Part shown: positions 1 to 5,832 of the stretch, one piece after another
How positions within the stretch are numbered: position 1 is the stretch's first letter
Layout of the letters: every line of letters begins with the position of its first letter
Assembly: GCA_002373855.1 (NCBI GenBank)
Contig: DFKO01000202.1
Location: forward strand, 1 to 13,015
Direction: 5' to 3'
Source of the DNA: Lachnospiraceae bacterium UBA3643
GTDB lineage: Bacteria; Bacillota; Clostridia; Lachnospirales; Lachnospiraceae
Length of the DNA: 13,015 bases
Program-made: the position numbers and the translations under genes
The notes under the pieces: generated by a model
What the model was told of the DNA's origin: nothing
What the model saw: only the letters and a program-made list of their open reading frames with translations
Database searches by the model: none

Positions 1-101
1 CCTATAATAGCTATCCTGATGATATGGTAACATATTACGGATGCCCCAATTCAAGAAAAGTAAAGAAACTCAATCTGATTAAAAGGCTGTTAAAGAAATA
101 A
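1..101 (+). CDS. C-terminal fragment of an unidentified protein, cut by the window edge
   Basis: The frame with codons starting at position 3 is open from the window edge to TAA at 99-101, giving about 32 residues. The tail has a Tyr-Tyr-Gly-Cys-Pro-Asn stretch with a single cysteine and then a basic, lysine-rich end (KKLNLIKRLLKK). I do not recognise the family. The stop lies 3 bases before the ATG of the radical SAM-JAMM gene at 105, so the two are almost certainly co-transcribed and probably translationally coupled. It could be a second enzyme, a peptide substrate or a partner protein. The frame is open and the spacing is operon-like, but nothing more can be said from this much. Confidence 0.55.
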   Translation, partial: YNSYPDDMVTYYGCPNSRKVKKLNLIKRLLKK

Positions 102-104
102 TAT

Positions 105-1679
105 ATGAGAAATGTAAAACCGGATTTAAGAGTCTTATTAATCGAGATCACCCAGAAGTGTAATGCAAAATGTGATCATTGTGGCAGCCGCTGTGATATA
201 AACAGCGGCGAATTGCTTTCAAAAGAAGATATTTTAAATGCTCTTACTGATATAAAGAATAATATCGGAACCGATGTGATGATAAATATCACAGGCGGTG
301 AACCCCTTATGCGCAGCGACCTCTTTGATATAACAAAAGAGATCACAAAGATGGGCTTTGACTGGGGTCTTGTGACAAACGGCACACTGATCACCGATGA
401 TGTCATAAAGTCCATGAAAGAAACAGGCTTAAAGACCATAACCATCAGCATTGACGGACTTAAAGAGACCCACGAATCGCTCCGCCATATGCCGGGATCT
501 TTTGATATCATTATCAGAAATATTAAAAAACTTAAAGAAGCCGATTTTCTCGACCATCTTCAGGTCACATTTACATCCAATAAAAGAAATGTATATGAGT
601 TTCCGAGTCTTTATGAGATTCTCGATACTCTCGGGCTCGACTCCGTCAGAACCAGCTGCATTGATATGATAGGCAGAGCCGGTGACCACGAGGAACTGAA
701 GCTTGGCCGTAAGGAACTGCTTTTTATAACTGATTTTATCAATAAGATAAATGCGACAAAAAGGACACCGATAATATGGGGATGTCCCCATTATCTCGGA
801 GATAAATTAAACAACAGGGAATTTTACTGCTTTACCGGTATATATGCTGCAAGCATTTTGTACAACGGTGATATCTTTGCCTGCCCCAATGTACCGAGAC
901 GCCCCGAATTTATCCAGGGAAATATTAAAAAGATTTCTTTCAGTAAGGCCTGGAAGGACGGATTTGAAATATTCAGAAATAAAAAAGAGCATGAATACTG
1001 CAGAGACTGCAGATATAAAGAGACGTGCGGTGGCGACAGTTTTCATTCCTGGGATTATGATAATGACAGGCCTTCATTTTGCTATAAAGATATATTTGAT
1101 AAGCCGGAACGTTATTTCCTGAAAAAAATGAAACAGCAGTATGGAAGTTTAAATATATCAGTTGTTAAGAGCGATGAAATAGCGCCGAAAGTTTATATTG
1201 AGCCCCGAGCTTATGAGGAGCTTAAAAATCTGTTCAGATTCGGAACCAGGCATCCCCTGAATATGTACGAACAGCAGGCCGGTCTGGTTGGATACAAAAC
1301 CGGCGATATATGTGTTATAAAATATATTTTTGAAGACAACGGATATAAGAGATACAAAGATAATGCGATGTTTGTTAAGCGTATCATGGATACAGCGAGA
1401 TATGAAACTGATGTGATAAAAAAGAATTTCCCTTATTCCGATGACAAGGATGATTATATCGGAGAGCATGGCAAACTTGAATTCTTAGGCTTTGCTCACA
1501 GTCATCCGGTCCAGAGCGAACTTAGGTACAGTATAGGAGATGAACTGCTCCATAAGAGACTTGTAAAAAAGCTCGGAAACTATATAGGTATCCTGATAAA
1601 TCCCAAAGATGAGACAATCGGAGCTTATATAGGGGAAAAAATCATCCAGGCTGAGCTGGTTATACTTGAAAAGAATTAA
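105..1679 (+). CDS. Radical SAM/SPASM-type protein fused to a C-terminal JAMM (Mov34/MPN/PAD-1) metalloprotease domain
   Basis: 524 aa. The N-terminal part (about 8-220) is a radical SAM domain: Cys19-x3-Cys23-x2-Cys26 should bind the [4Fe-4S] cluster that cleaves S-adenosylmethionine, and Gly-Gly-Glu-Pro at 64-67 is the SAM-binding motif. A cysteine-rich SPASM-like region follows: Cys242, a G-x4-C ending at Cys260, then Cys299-x2-Cys302-x5-Cys308 and Cys326. The usual CX3C cysteine after Cys308 is absent (serine). Such regions bind auxiliary Fe-S clusters in peptide-modifying enzymes. Residues about 360-524 form a JAMM domain with all signature residues: Glu389, His465-Ser-His467-Pro, then Ser476-x2-Asp479 (ExnHxHx8SxxD). 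These normally bind the zinc of an isopeptidase or protease. The ATG follows the upstream stop by 3 bases; no strong Shine-Dalgarno site is visible, which fits coupling. One enzyme may both modify a peptide and cleave it or its leader. Domain calls are firm; substrate and pathway are unknown. Confidence 0.9.
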   Translation: MRNVKPDLRVLLIEITQKCNAKCDHCGSRCDINSGELLSKEDILNALTDIKNNIGTDVMINITGGEPLMRSDLFDITKEITKMGFDWGLVTNGTLITDDVIKSMKETGLKTITISIDGLKETHESLRHMPGSFDIIIRNIKKLKEADFLDHLQVTFTSNKRNVYEFPSLYEILDTLGLDSVRTSCIDMIGRAGDHEELKLGRKELLFITDFINKINATKRTPIIWGCPHYLGDKLNNREFYCFTGIYAASILYNGDIFACPNVPRRPEFIQGNIKKISFSKAWKDGFEIFRNKKEHEYCRDCRYKETCGGDSFHSWDYDNDRPSFCYKDIFDKPERYFLKKMKQQYGSLNISVVKSDEIAPKVYIEPRAYEELKNLFRFGTRHPLNMYEQQAGLVGYKTGDICVIKYIFEDNGYKRYKDNAMFVKRIMDTARYETDVIKKNFPYSDDKDDYIGEHGKLEFLGFAHSHPVQSELRYSIGDELLHKRLVKKLGNYIGILINPKDETIGAYIGEKIIQAELVILEKN

Positions 1680-1734
1680 AACATTTTCTTTTTGTGCAAA
1701 TTTAATATAAAATATGGAATTTGTGTCATTTCTT

Positions 1735-1743
1735 TGGTACAAT
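1735..1743 (+). promoter_or_regulatory. Candidate extended -10 promoter for the phosphoribosyltransferase-like gene
   Basis: TGG-TACAAT is an extended -10 element (TGn plus a 5/6 match to TATAAT). No good -35 hexamer lies 16-18 bases upstream, as is common for extended -10 promoters. It would give a leader of roughly 70 bases before the ATG at 1820. No clear terminator hairpin separates it from the radical SAM gene, so read-through is also possible. Confidence 0.4.
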
Positions 1744-1819
1744 GTTATTGGTTACTAATTTAGTTGGTTATCATAAGTATTTTATGTTAACCGTTAGTTA
1801 AGAAAAGGGGGTTAAACCA

Positions 1820-2461
1820 ATGCAGGATTACAAAAAGATCGATTATTCAAAAAACAAGGATGTGGTGCTCAGATATATACCCGGGCATTTCGTCACACCC
1901 AATTCCCACGTAAACTATTATATGGACCTGACGGATATGAAATCCCGTCAGCGTGAGGCCAGAGCCACAGGTGAGGAACTGGCTGAGATGTATATGGTTT
2001 CAGATGTCATTGACACTATCCTGTGCCTTAACAGTATGGAAGTAGTAGGCGCATATATGGCAAACAAGATGACCAAGGCAGGTATCATTTCTGCAAATGC
2101 ACATAAAACCATGTACATCACCAGTCCCGAGTACAATACCAGCGGCCAGATGATGTTCAGAGAAAACAACCAGCACATGATTAAAGGCAAGAAAGTACTA
2201 ATACTGATCGACACTGCGACTACAGGCGAGACACTCCAGAGTGCCATCCGTACAATTGGTTTTTACAAGGGAGAAGTAGTAGGTATTTCGGCTATATATT
2301 CAGTGGCTCCACAGATATGCGGCATACCTATCAGGTCCCTTTACTCAACAGCTGATCTTCCCGATTACCAGAGTTTCCCTACAGACAGCTGTCCTCTTTG
2401 TCGTGACGGAGTAGAAGTGGATGCTATATGTAACGGTTTCGGATATTCACTGATCAGGTAA
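1820..2461 (+). CDS. Phosphoribosyltransferase-fold protein with C-terminal CPLC motif (orotate PRTase-like)
   Basis: 213 aa. Residues 126-139 (VLILIDTATTGETL) match the PRPP-binding loop of type I phosphoribosyltransferases: a hydrophobic strand, an acidic residue, then the TG-x-T phosphate loop. The usual second acidic residue of the pair is Thr132 here. A downstream strand (EVVGISAIYSV) fits the fold. The C-terminus carries Cys191-x2-Cys194 (CPLCRDG), a possible metal knuckle, close to the end. The start is supported by GGGGG at 1807-1811, 8 bases before ATG. The gene stands alone between a predicted promoter and a terminator. It resembles conserved Clostridia proteins annotated as phosphoribosyltransferase or orotate phosphoribosyltransferase-like, but the ring or base acceptor cannot be read from sequence and it need not be PyrE. 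Fold fairly certain; substrate unknown. Confidence 0.75.
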   Translation: MQDYKKIDYSKNKDVVLRYIPGHFVTPNSHVNYYMDLTDMKSRQREARATGEELAEMYMVSDVIDTILCLNSMEVVGAYMANKMTKAGIISANAHKTMYITSPEYNTSGQMMFRENNQHMIKGKKVLILIDTATTGETLQSAIRTIGFYKGEVVGISAIYSVAPQICGIPIRSLYSTADLPDYQSFPTDSCPLCRDGVEVDAICNGFGYSLIR

Positions 2462-2478
2462 CATAAAATTATTATTTT

Positions 2479-2508
2479 CCTGAAATTTATAAATTTTTTC
2501 GGGTTTTT
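2479..2508 (+). terminator. Rho-independent terminator after the phosphoribosyltransferase-like gene
   Basis: CCTGAAA at 2479-2485 pairs with TTTCGGG at 2497-2503 (one G-U pair), with an AT-rich 11-base loop, followed directly by five T at 2504-2508. The stem is short but correctly placed 18 bases after the stop codon. Confidence 0.6.
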
Positions 2509-2520
2509 GCAAGATTTTTG

Positions 2521-2568
2521 TTGACATAACACAATTTTGTTGACATAATATTATTTGTGAAATATTTA
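2521..2568 (+). promoter_or_regulatory. Tandem overlapping sigma-A-type promoters for sepF
   Basis: Two perfect TTGACA hexamers lie 19 bases apart (2521-2526 and 2540-2545), each in a repeated TTTTGTTGACATAA context. The first pairs with CATAAT at 2544-2549 across 17 bases; the second pairs with TATTTA at 2563-2568, also across 17 bases. The -10 of the first overlaps the -35 of the second, so polymerase cannot occupy both at once. The first combination is the better match. Confidence 0.65.
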
Positions 2569-2618
2569 TTGGTGAAAATTGTTTTTCATCAAATATACTC
2601 GAAGAGGAGATTTATAAA

Positions 2619-3092
2619 ATGGGAGCAATTGATCAGTTTTTCAGCAGCCTCAATATAAAGGGGAACAATGATTCGGCAGACGATTACTATGATGATTATG
2701 ATGAGGATGAGGAATACGAAGTAAAACCCAAGAAATCATTAAAGGATGCTGTTGATAAGCAGATAAGGACATCAAAAGTGACATCAATAGGTTCAAACAA
2801 GAAAAAGCAGATAAGCGGTTCACAGTATGAGCTCGAGCTCATCAAACCCACATCAATGGAAGATGCCAAGAATGTGACAAATTCACTTCTTGACGGCAAG
2901 GCTGTTATTTTAAACCTTTCATTCTGTGCACCGGACCTTGCAAGAGATGTGCTTAATTTCTCATTTGGTTCAGCATATGCACTTAACGGACAGGCAAAGC
3001 CTATTACAAATTCAATTTATGTACTTGTTCCCGAAGGAGTAGATATATCAGGATTTATTTCCGATAATGATGATAACGGAGATGAAAACTAA
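2619..3092 (+). CDS. sepF: Cell division protein SepF
   Basis: 157 aa, the usual SepF length. SepF is a cytoplasmic partner of FtsZ that binds the membrane and bundles FtsZ filaments at the septum in Gram-positive bacteria. The N-terminal segment (MGAIDQFFSSLNI) fits the amphipathic membrane helix, followed by a very acidic Asp/Glu/Tyr linker (about 18-34) and a basic linker. The globular domain at about 69-146 has the family pattern: a Pro-x-x-x-x-x-Ala helix start, the central strand KAVILNLSF, then the helix and turn 'DVLNFSFGSAYALNG' and the final strand 'IYVLVPEGVDI'. RBS GAGGAG lies just upstream of ATG. It is not next to ylm/divIVA genes here and appears monocistronic, between its own promoters and terminator. 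Confidence 0.93.
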   Translation: MGAIDQFFSSLNIKGNNDSADDYYDDYDEDEEYEVKPKKSLKDAVDKQIRTSKVTSIGSNKKKQISGSQYELELIKPTSMEDAKNVTNSLLDGKAVILNLSFCAPDLARDVLNFSFGSAYALNGQAKPITNSIYVLVPEGVDISGFISDNDDNGDEN

Positions 3093-3112
3093 TTCATTCT
3101 ATTAAATATTTA

Positions 3113-3155
3113 AACTCTGAGATACATGAATTGCCGTGTATTTCAGAGTTTTTTT
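3113..3155 (+). terminator. Rho-independent terminator after sepF
   Basis: A 14-base arm at 3113-3126 pairs with 3137-3150 with a single G-U wobble and a 10-base loop; the T-run covers 3149-3155. It lies 20 bases after the sepF stop and is a strong intrinsic terminator. Confidence 0.88.
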
Positions 3156-3201
3156 ATGTATAATAAAATCATGTAAATGAGTTATAAATCCATTACAAAC
3201 A

Positions 3202-3210
3202 TGGTATAAT
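3202..3210 (+). promoter_or_regulatory. Extended -10 promoter of the aroB-lspA operon
   Basis: TGG followed by a perfect TATAAT (3205-3210). The -35 region 17 bases upstream (TTATAA, 3182-3187) is only a partial match. The expected start is near 3217, leaving a leader of about 25 bases that carries GGAG at 3231-3234 ahead of the ATG at 3242. Confidence 0.65.
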
Positions 3211-3241
3211 TACCGGGTAAAAAATATTTCGGAGTATTTAT

Positions 3242-4351
3242 ATGTCATCAGTTTTAAATGTTAAATTAAATAAGAAACCCTGCTACGAGATAATGTTTGA
3301 AAAATCGTTTCAGGCACTCGGCCCTGCCGTTAAGGAGCTTGGTTTTGCAGGCACAAAGTGCTGTATTATAACCGACTCGTCTGTAGGCCCGTTATATGCC
3401 GAGAAAGTCACGAATCAGCTGAAAAAAGCATTTAAGGAAGTATATACATACACTTTTGAGGCCGGAGAAGAAAACAAGAATCTCGATGTGGTAAGAGATG
3501 CTTTAAAGTTTCTTGTAGAGCATAAATTTAACAGAAAAGATGTAATAGCAGCAGTGGGCGGTGGAGTAGTCGGAGATCTCGCCGGCTTTACAGCGTCTTT
3601 ATATATGAGAGGTATTGATTTTATTCAGATACCCACAACGTTGCTTGCATGCGTTGACAGTAGTGTCGGCGGCAAGACAGGCGTTGATTTTGATGGATAC
3701 AAAAATATGATAGGCGCCTTTAAAATGCCAAGGCTCGTTTATATTAATACATCCACCCTTAAGTCATTAACGGCGAGACAGTATTATTCCGGAATGGGAG
3801 AAGTTCTTAAGTACGGCCTCATTATGGACGGAGCATTTTATGAATGGATACTTGAAAATATGTATGGCATCTTTGATTTAAAGGCTGATATTTTAGGTGA
3901 GATGATTGAAAGATGCTGCGAATTAAAAGCGAGGGTCGTAGAGCAGGATCCCTTTGAGACAGGACTGCGGAGGACTCTTAATTTTGGTCATACAATCGGC
4001 CATGCCATTGAGAAATACAAAAATTTTGAGCTGATGCACGGCGAGTGCGTTGCCCTTGGATCTGTATGTGCGGCATATATTTCATGGAAGAAGGGCATGC
4101 TTGATATGGAAGATTTCTATGAGATCAGGGATATGTTTGTACCGTTTAATCTTCCGATCACCATAACTGATATTGACCCGAATGACATAATTGAACTTGT
4201 AAAAAGTGACAAGAAAGCCACCGACAAAGGTGTCAGCTTCTGCCTGCTGAAAAAAGTAGGCAAAGCCGTAATATCCGATGATGTAACAGAACAGGAGATG
4301 CTTGATGCCATCGGCCAGATTCACTTTACAGAGGATGATGCAAAAGAGTGA
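3242..4351 (+). CDS. aroB: 3-dehydroquinate synthase
   Basis: 369 aa, normal length. Cytoplasmic enzyme of the shikimate pathway that converts DAHP to 3-dehydroquinate using NAD and a divalent metal. Visible hallmarks: the NAD-binding region GGGVVGDLAGF at 106-116, the 'IPTTLLACVDSSVGGKTG' block at 130-147, the active-site lysines in 'GGKTG' (145) and 'GEVLKYG' (190), and the metal ligands Glu187, His250 (NFGHTIGHAIE) and His266 (MHGE). All expected residues are present, so it should be active. The gene starts the operon behind an extended -10 promoter. Its TGA stop shares a base with the lspA ATG. The alternative reading, 2-deoxy-scyllo-inosose synthase, is unlikely because nothing nearby suggests antibiotic synthesis. 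Confidence 0.96.
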   Translation: MSSVLNVKLNKKPCYEIMFEKSFQALGPAVKELGFAGTKCCIITDSSVGPLYAEKVTNQLKKAFKEVYTYTFEAGEENKNLDVVRDALKFLVEHKFNRKDVIAAVGGGVVGDLAGFTASLYMRGIDFIQIPTTLLACVDSSVGGKTGVDFDGYKNMIGAFKMPRLVYINTSTLKSLTARQYYSGMGEVLKYGLIMDGAFYEWILENMYGIFDLKADILGEMIERCCELKARVVEQDPFETGLRRTLNFGHTIGHAIEKYKNFELMHGECVALGSVCAAYISWKKGMLDMEDFYEIRDMFVPFNLPITITDIDPNDIIELVKSDKKATDKGVSFCLLKKVGKAVISDDVTEQEMLDAIGQIHFTEDDAKE

Positions 4352-4863
4352 TGAAAAGAAAGAGTAAGATAATCATGATAATCATTGATCTGGTTTTATG
4401 CGCCGTACTGATATGGCTCGATCAGATCACAAAAATATGGGCCACCGGTTTAAAGCAGGGTGATCCGATCATTATCATTGATAAAGTAATACAGTTCAGA
4501 TATCTGGAAAATTTCGGGGCGGCATTTGGAATGCTCCAGAACAGCAGGATAATATTTCTGATCATCTCGGTTGTGGTATTTGCCTTTATAGCATATGTTT
4601 ATATAAAGGTGCCTGATGATAAAAAATATATTAAGTTTCATATATGCCTCGCCTTTATACTGGCAGGTGCTCTGGGTAATACAATAGACCGTTTTTTCCT
4701 CGGTTATGTCAGGGATTTTATATATTTTAATCTGATTAATTTTCCGATATTTAATGTTGCAGACTGCTATATCACATGCTGTATGATATGGCTTGTGATA
4801 ATGATAATGTTTTGCTACAAAGAGGAAGATTTCGATTTTTTGTCGAGAAAGAAGTCCAAATAG
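4351..4863 (+). CDS. lspA: Lipoprotein signal peptidase (signal peptidase II)
   Basis: 170 aa from ATG 4351. Integral-membrane aspartic protease that removes the signal peptide of diacylglyceryl-modified prolipoproteins. Four hydrophobic segments lie at about 7-26, 66-86, 96-112 and 134-155. Conserved blocks: LDQITK (23-28), ENFGAAFG (53-60), 'GALGNTIDRFFLGYVRDFIYF' region with catalytic Asp113, and FNVAD with catalytic Asp138. The ATG overlaps the aroB stop (TGATG), typical of translational coupling; a GTG codon immediately before it (4348) is an alternative start adding one residue. The upstream Shine-Dalgarno site is weak. Transcription ends at the inverted repeat 4876-4941. Pairing with aroB rather than with rluD is a less common neighbourhood in my experience of Firmicutes. 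Confidence 0.95.
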   Translation: MKRKSKIIMIIIDLVLCAVLIWLDQITKIWATGLKQGDPIIIIDKVIQFRYLENFGAAFGMLQNSRIIFLIISVVVFAFIAYVYIKVPDDKKYIKFHICLAFILAGALGNTIDRFFLGYVRDFIYFNLINFPIFNVADCYITCCMIWLVIMIMFCYKEEDFDFLSRKKSK

Positions 4864-4875
4864 ATGCTTAACATT

Positions 4876-4941
4876 AAAAACAAAGTAATCTGACGCTGAG
4901 AGTCTGCTCCGCGCCTCAATGCGTCAGATTACTTTGTTTTT
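4876..4941. terminator. Bidirectional terminator between lspA and lexA
   Basis: A perfect 21-base inverted repeat: 4876-4896 is the exact reverse complement of 4921-4941. Inside it TGAG (4897-4900) can pair with CTCA (4915-4918). The outer arms are AAAAAC on the left and GTTTTT on the right, so each strand ends in a U-tract after the hairpin. It sits 12 bases after the lspA stop and 33 bases beyond the lexA stop, in the gap between two converging genes. Confidence 0.92.
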
Positions 4942-4974
4942 TAATTCATTAAATCTTTATATTCTATACTCAGT

Positions 4975-5640
4975 TTATCTGCAGAGACGAAACACTCCGA
5001 AGACTTTGCCGAGGATCTCACAGTTATCAACGATAATCGGATCCATGCTGTCATTTTCCGGTTGGAGACGGATATGACCATCCTCCTTGTAGAAAGTCTT
5101 GACAGTGGCAGAGTCGTCGATGAGAGCGACTACTATATCGCCGTTTCTGGCAGTATTGGTAACCTCCACAAAGATGCTGTCGCCGCTGAATATACCGACA
5201 TTGATCATGGAGTCCCCCTTTACCTTGAGGACGAAAGTCTCCTTGTTTGGTACAAACTCAACGGGGAGAGGGAAGTAGCTCTCGATATTCTGCTGGGCAA
5301 GGATGGGCATGCCGGCTGCAACCTGACCTACAACAGGTATACTGGTCATCTCCTGACGCACCATACGGAACGAGTCATCAATGATCTCAATGGCACGGGG
5401 TTTGGTTGGGTCACGCTTTATATATCCGCGCTTTTCCAAAGTCTCCAAATGAGCGTGGACAGATGATGTGGACCGAAGGTTGACTGCCTCGCATATATCA
5501 CGAACTGTCGGCGGATACCCCTTCTGAAGAATGATATCTTTAATATAATCAAGGATTTCCTTTTGCTTTGCAGAAATCTTGCCCCGTTTTATCTCGGGCT
5601 CGAAGCCGTCTTCATAATCAATCGCTTCTCTTTTAGTCAT
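4975..5640 (-). CDS. lexA: SOS response repressor LexA
   Basis: 221 aa. DNA-binding repressor that cuts itself when RecA is active on single-stranded DNA. An N-terminal winged helix (about 24-86: SAKQKEIL, GYPPTVRDIC, LRSTSSVHAHLETLEKRGYI) is followed by the S24 latent protease domain. The self-cleavage site is Ala109-Gly110 in QVAAGMP, the nucleophile Ser144 is in KGDSM, and the general base is Lys181 in ATVKTF. The start is ATG at 5640: AGGAG (5648-5652, minus strand) is then 7 bases upstream, whereas the TTG at 5646 would nearly touch it. About 18 charged residues precede the usual LexA start, a modest extension. It is divergent from the LysM gene and should be autoregulated through the boxes between them. 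Read-through stops at 4876-4941. Confidence 0.96.
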   Translation of the reverse strand: MTKREAIDYEDGFEPEIKRGKISAKQKEILDYIKDIILQKGYPPTVRDICEAVNLRSTSSVHAHLETLEKRGYIKRDPTKPRAIEIIDDSFRMVRQEMTSIPVVGQVAAGMPILAQQNIESYFPLPVEFVPNKETFVLKVKGDSMINVGIFSGDSIFVEVTNTARNGDIVVALIDDSATVKTFYKEDGHIRLQPENDSMDPIIVDNCEILGKVFGVFRLCR

Positions 5641-5663
5641 AAACAATCTCCTTTACATATTCA

Positions 5664-5675
5664 AAACAATTGTTC
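5664..5675. promoter_or_regulatory. LexA box in the lexA leader (one mismatch)
   Basis: AAAC-AATT-GTTC differs from the Gram-positive consensus GAACNNNNGTTC at one position and keeps a 10-base perfect palindrome (AACAATTGTT). It lies between the lexA promoter and its ribosome site, placed for autorepression. Confidence 0.6.
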
Positions 5676-5689
5676 GTTTTCATAAATAC

Positions 5690-5718
5690 ATCATAGCACA
5701 CCTCATTTAAAATAGCAA
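5690..5718 (-). promoter_or_regulatory. lexA promoter
   Basis: On the minus strand TTGCTA (5718-5713) and TATGAT (5695-5690) are spaced by exactly 17 bases, and TG-C precedes the -10 (extended -10). The start would be near 5683, with a leader of about 40 bases containing one LexA-type box. Confidence 0.6.
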
Positions 5719-5741
5719 ACATATTTTCGGGAAAATATGTT
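5718..5741. repeat. 24-bp palindrome at the centre of the lexA/LysM intergenic region
   Basis: Positions 5718-5728 are the exact reverse complement of 5731-5741, with GG between. The right arm plus 5742 forms GAAA-ATAT-GTTC, a LexA-type box with one mismatch (5731-5742); the left arm is part of AAAC-ATAT-TTTC (5717-5728), with two mismatches, and touches the lexA -35. It may be a doubled, symmetric LexA operator shared by both genes. Confidence 0.7.
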
Positions 5742-5751
5742 CGAAAAAGTA

Positions 5752-5780
5752 TTGACATCCGAACAACCGTTTGCTATATT
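5752..5780 (+). promoter_or_regulatory. SOS-type promoter of the LysM gene, with a LexA-like box in the spacer
   Basis: A perfect TTGACA (5752-5757) is 17 bases from TATATT (5775-5780), which is also preceded by TGC as an extended -10. The spacer holds GAAC-AACC-GTTT (5761-5772), one mismatch from the LexA consensus. This is a very strong core promoter that would need tight repression. Confidence 0.82.
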
Positions 5781-5795
5781 TATGTCAACAAGTAA

Positions 5796-5807
5796 GAACA
5801 AATGTTC
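5796..5807. promoter_or_regulatory. Perfect LexA (Cheo-type SOS) box
   Basis: GAAC-AAAT-GTTC matches GAACNNNNGTTC exactly. It lies just downstream of the predicted start point of the LysM gene (about 5787), so bound LexA would block transcription. Confidence 0.85.
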
Positions 5808-5809
5808 AC

Positions 5810-5821
5810 GAACGTTTATTC
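5810..5821. promoter_or_regulatory. Second LexA-like box, adjacent to the perfect one
   Basis: GAAC-GTTT-ATTC has one mismatch to the consensus and starts 14 bases after the start of the perfect box, ending directly before the GGAGG ribosome site. Tandem boxes suggest cooperative or graded repression. Confidence 0.5.
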
Positions 5822-5832
5822 GGAGGCGTATT

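Noticed and set aside
429..791. Open frames on the minus strand within the radical SAM-JAMM gene
   Set aside because: They mirror the codons of a gene with intact motifs and lack start signals.
105..1679. A CBASS-type or ubiquitin-like defence system around the JAMM domain
   Set aside because: No cyclase, E1/E2-like or ubiquitin-like gene is visible in the window; only a truncated partner is upstream.
5062..5466. Long open frame on the plus strand opposite lexA
   Set aside because: It is antisense to well-conserved LexA motifs, has no ribosome site and no recognisable protein features.
5641..5646. TTG start of lexA at 5646
   Set aside because: The AGGAG would be only 1 base away; ATG 5640 gives a normal 7-base spacing.
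5737..5832. Upstream in-frame ATG at 5737 that would extend the LysM protein by 32 residues
   Set aside because: The segment contains the consensus promoter and LexA boxes, has no ribosome site, and a GGAGG sits properly before ATG 5833.
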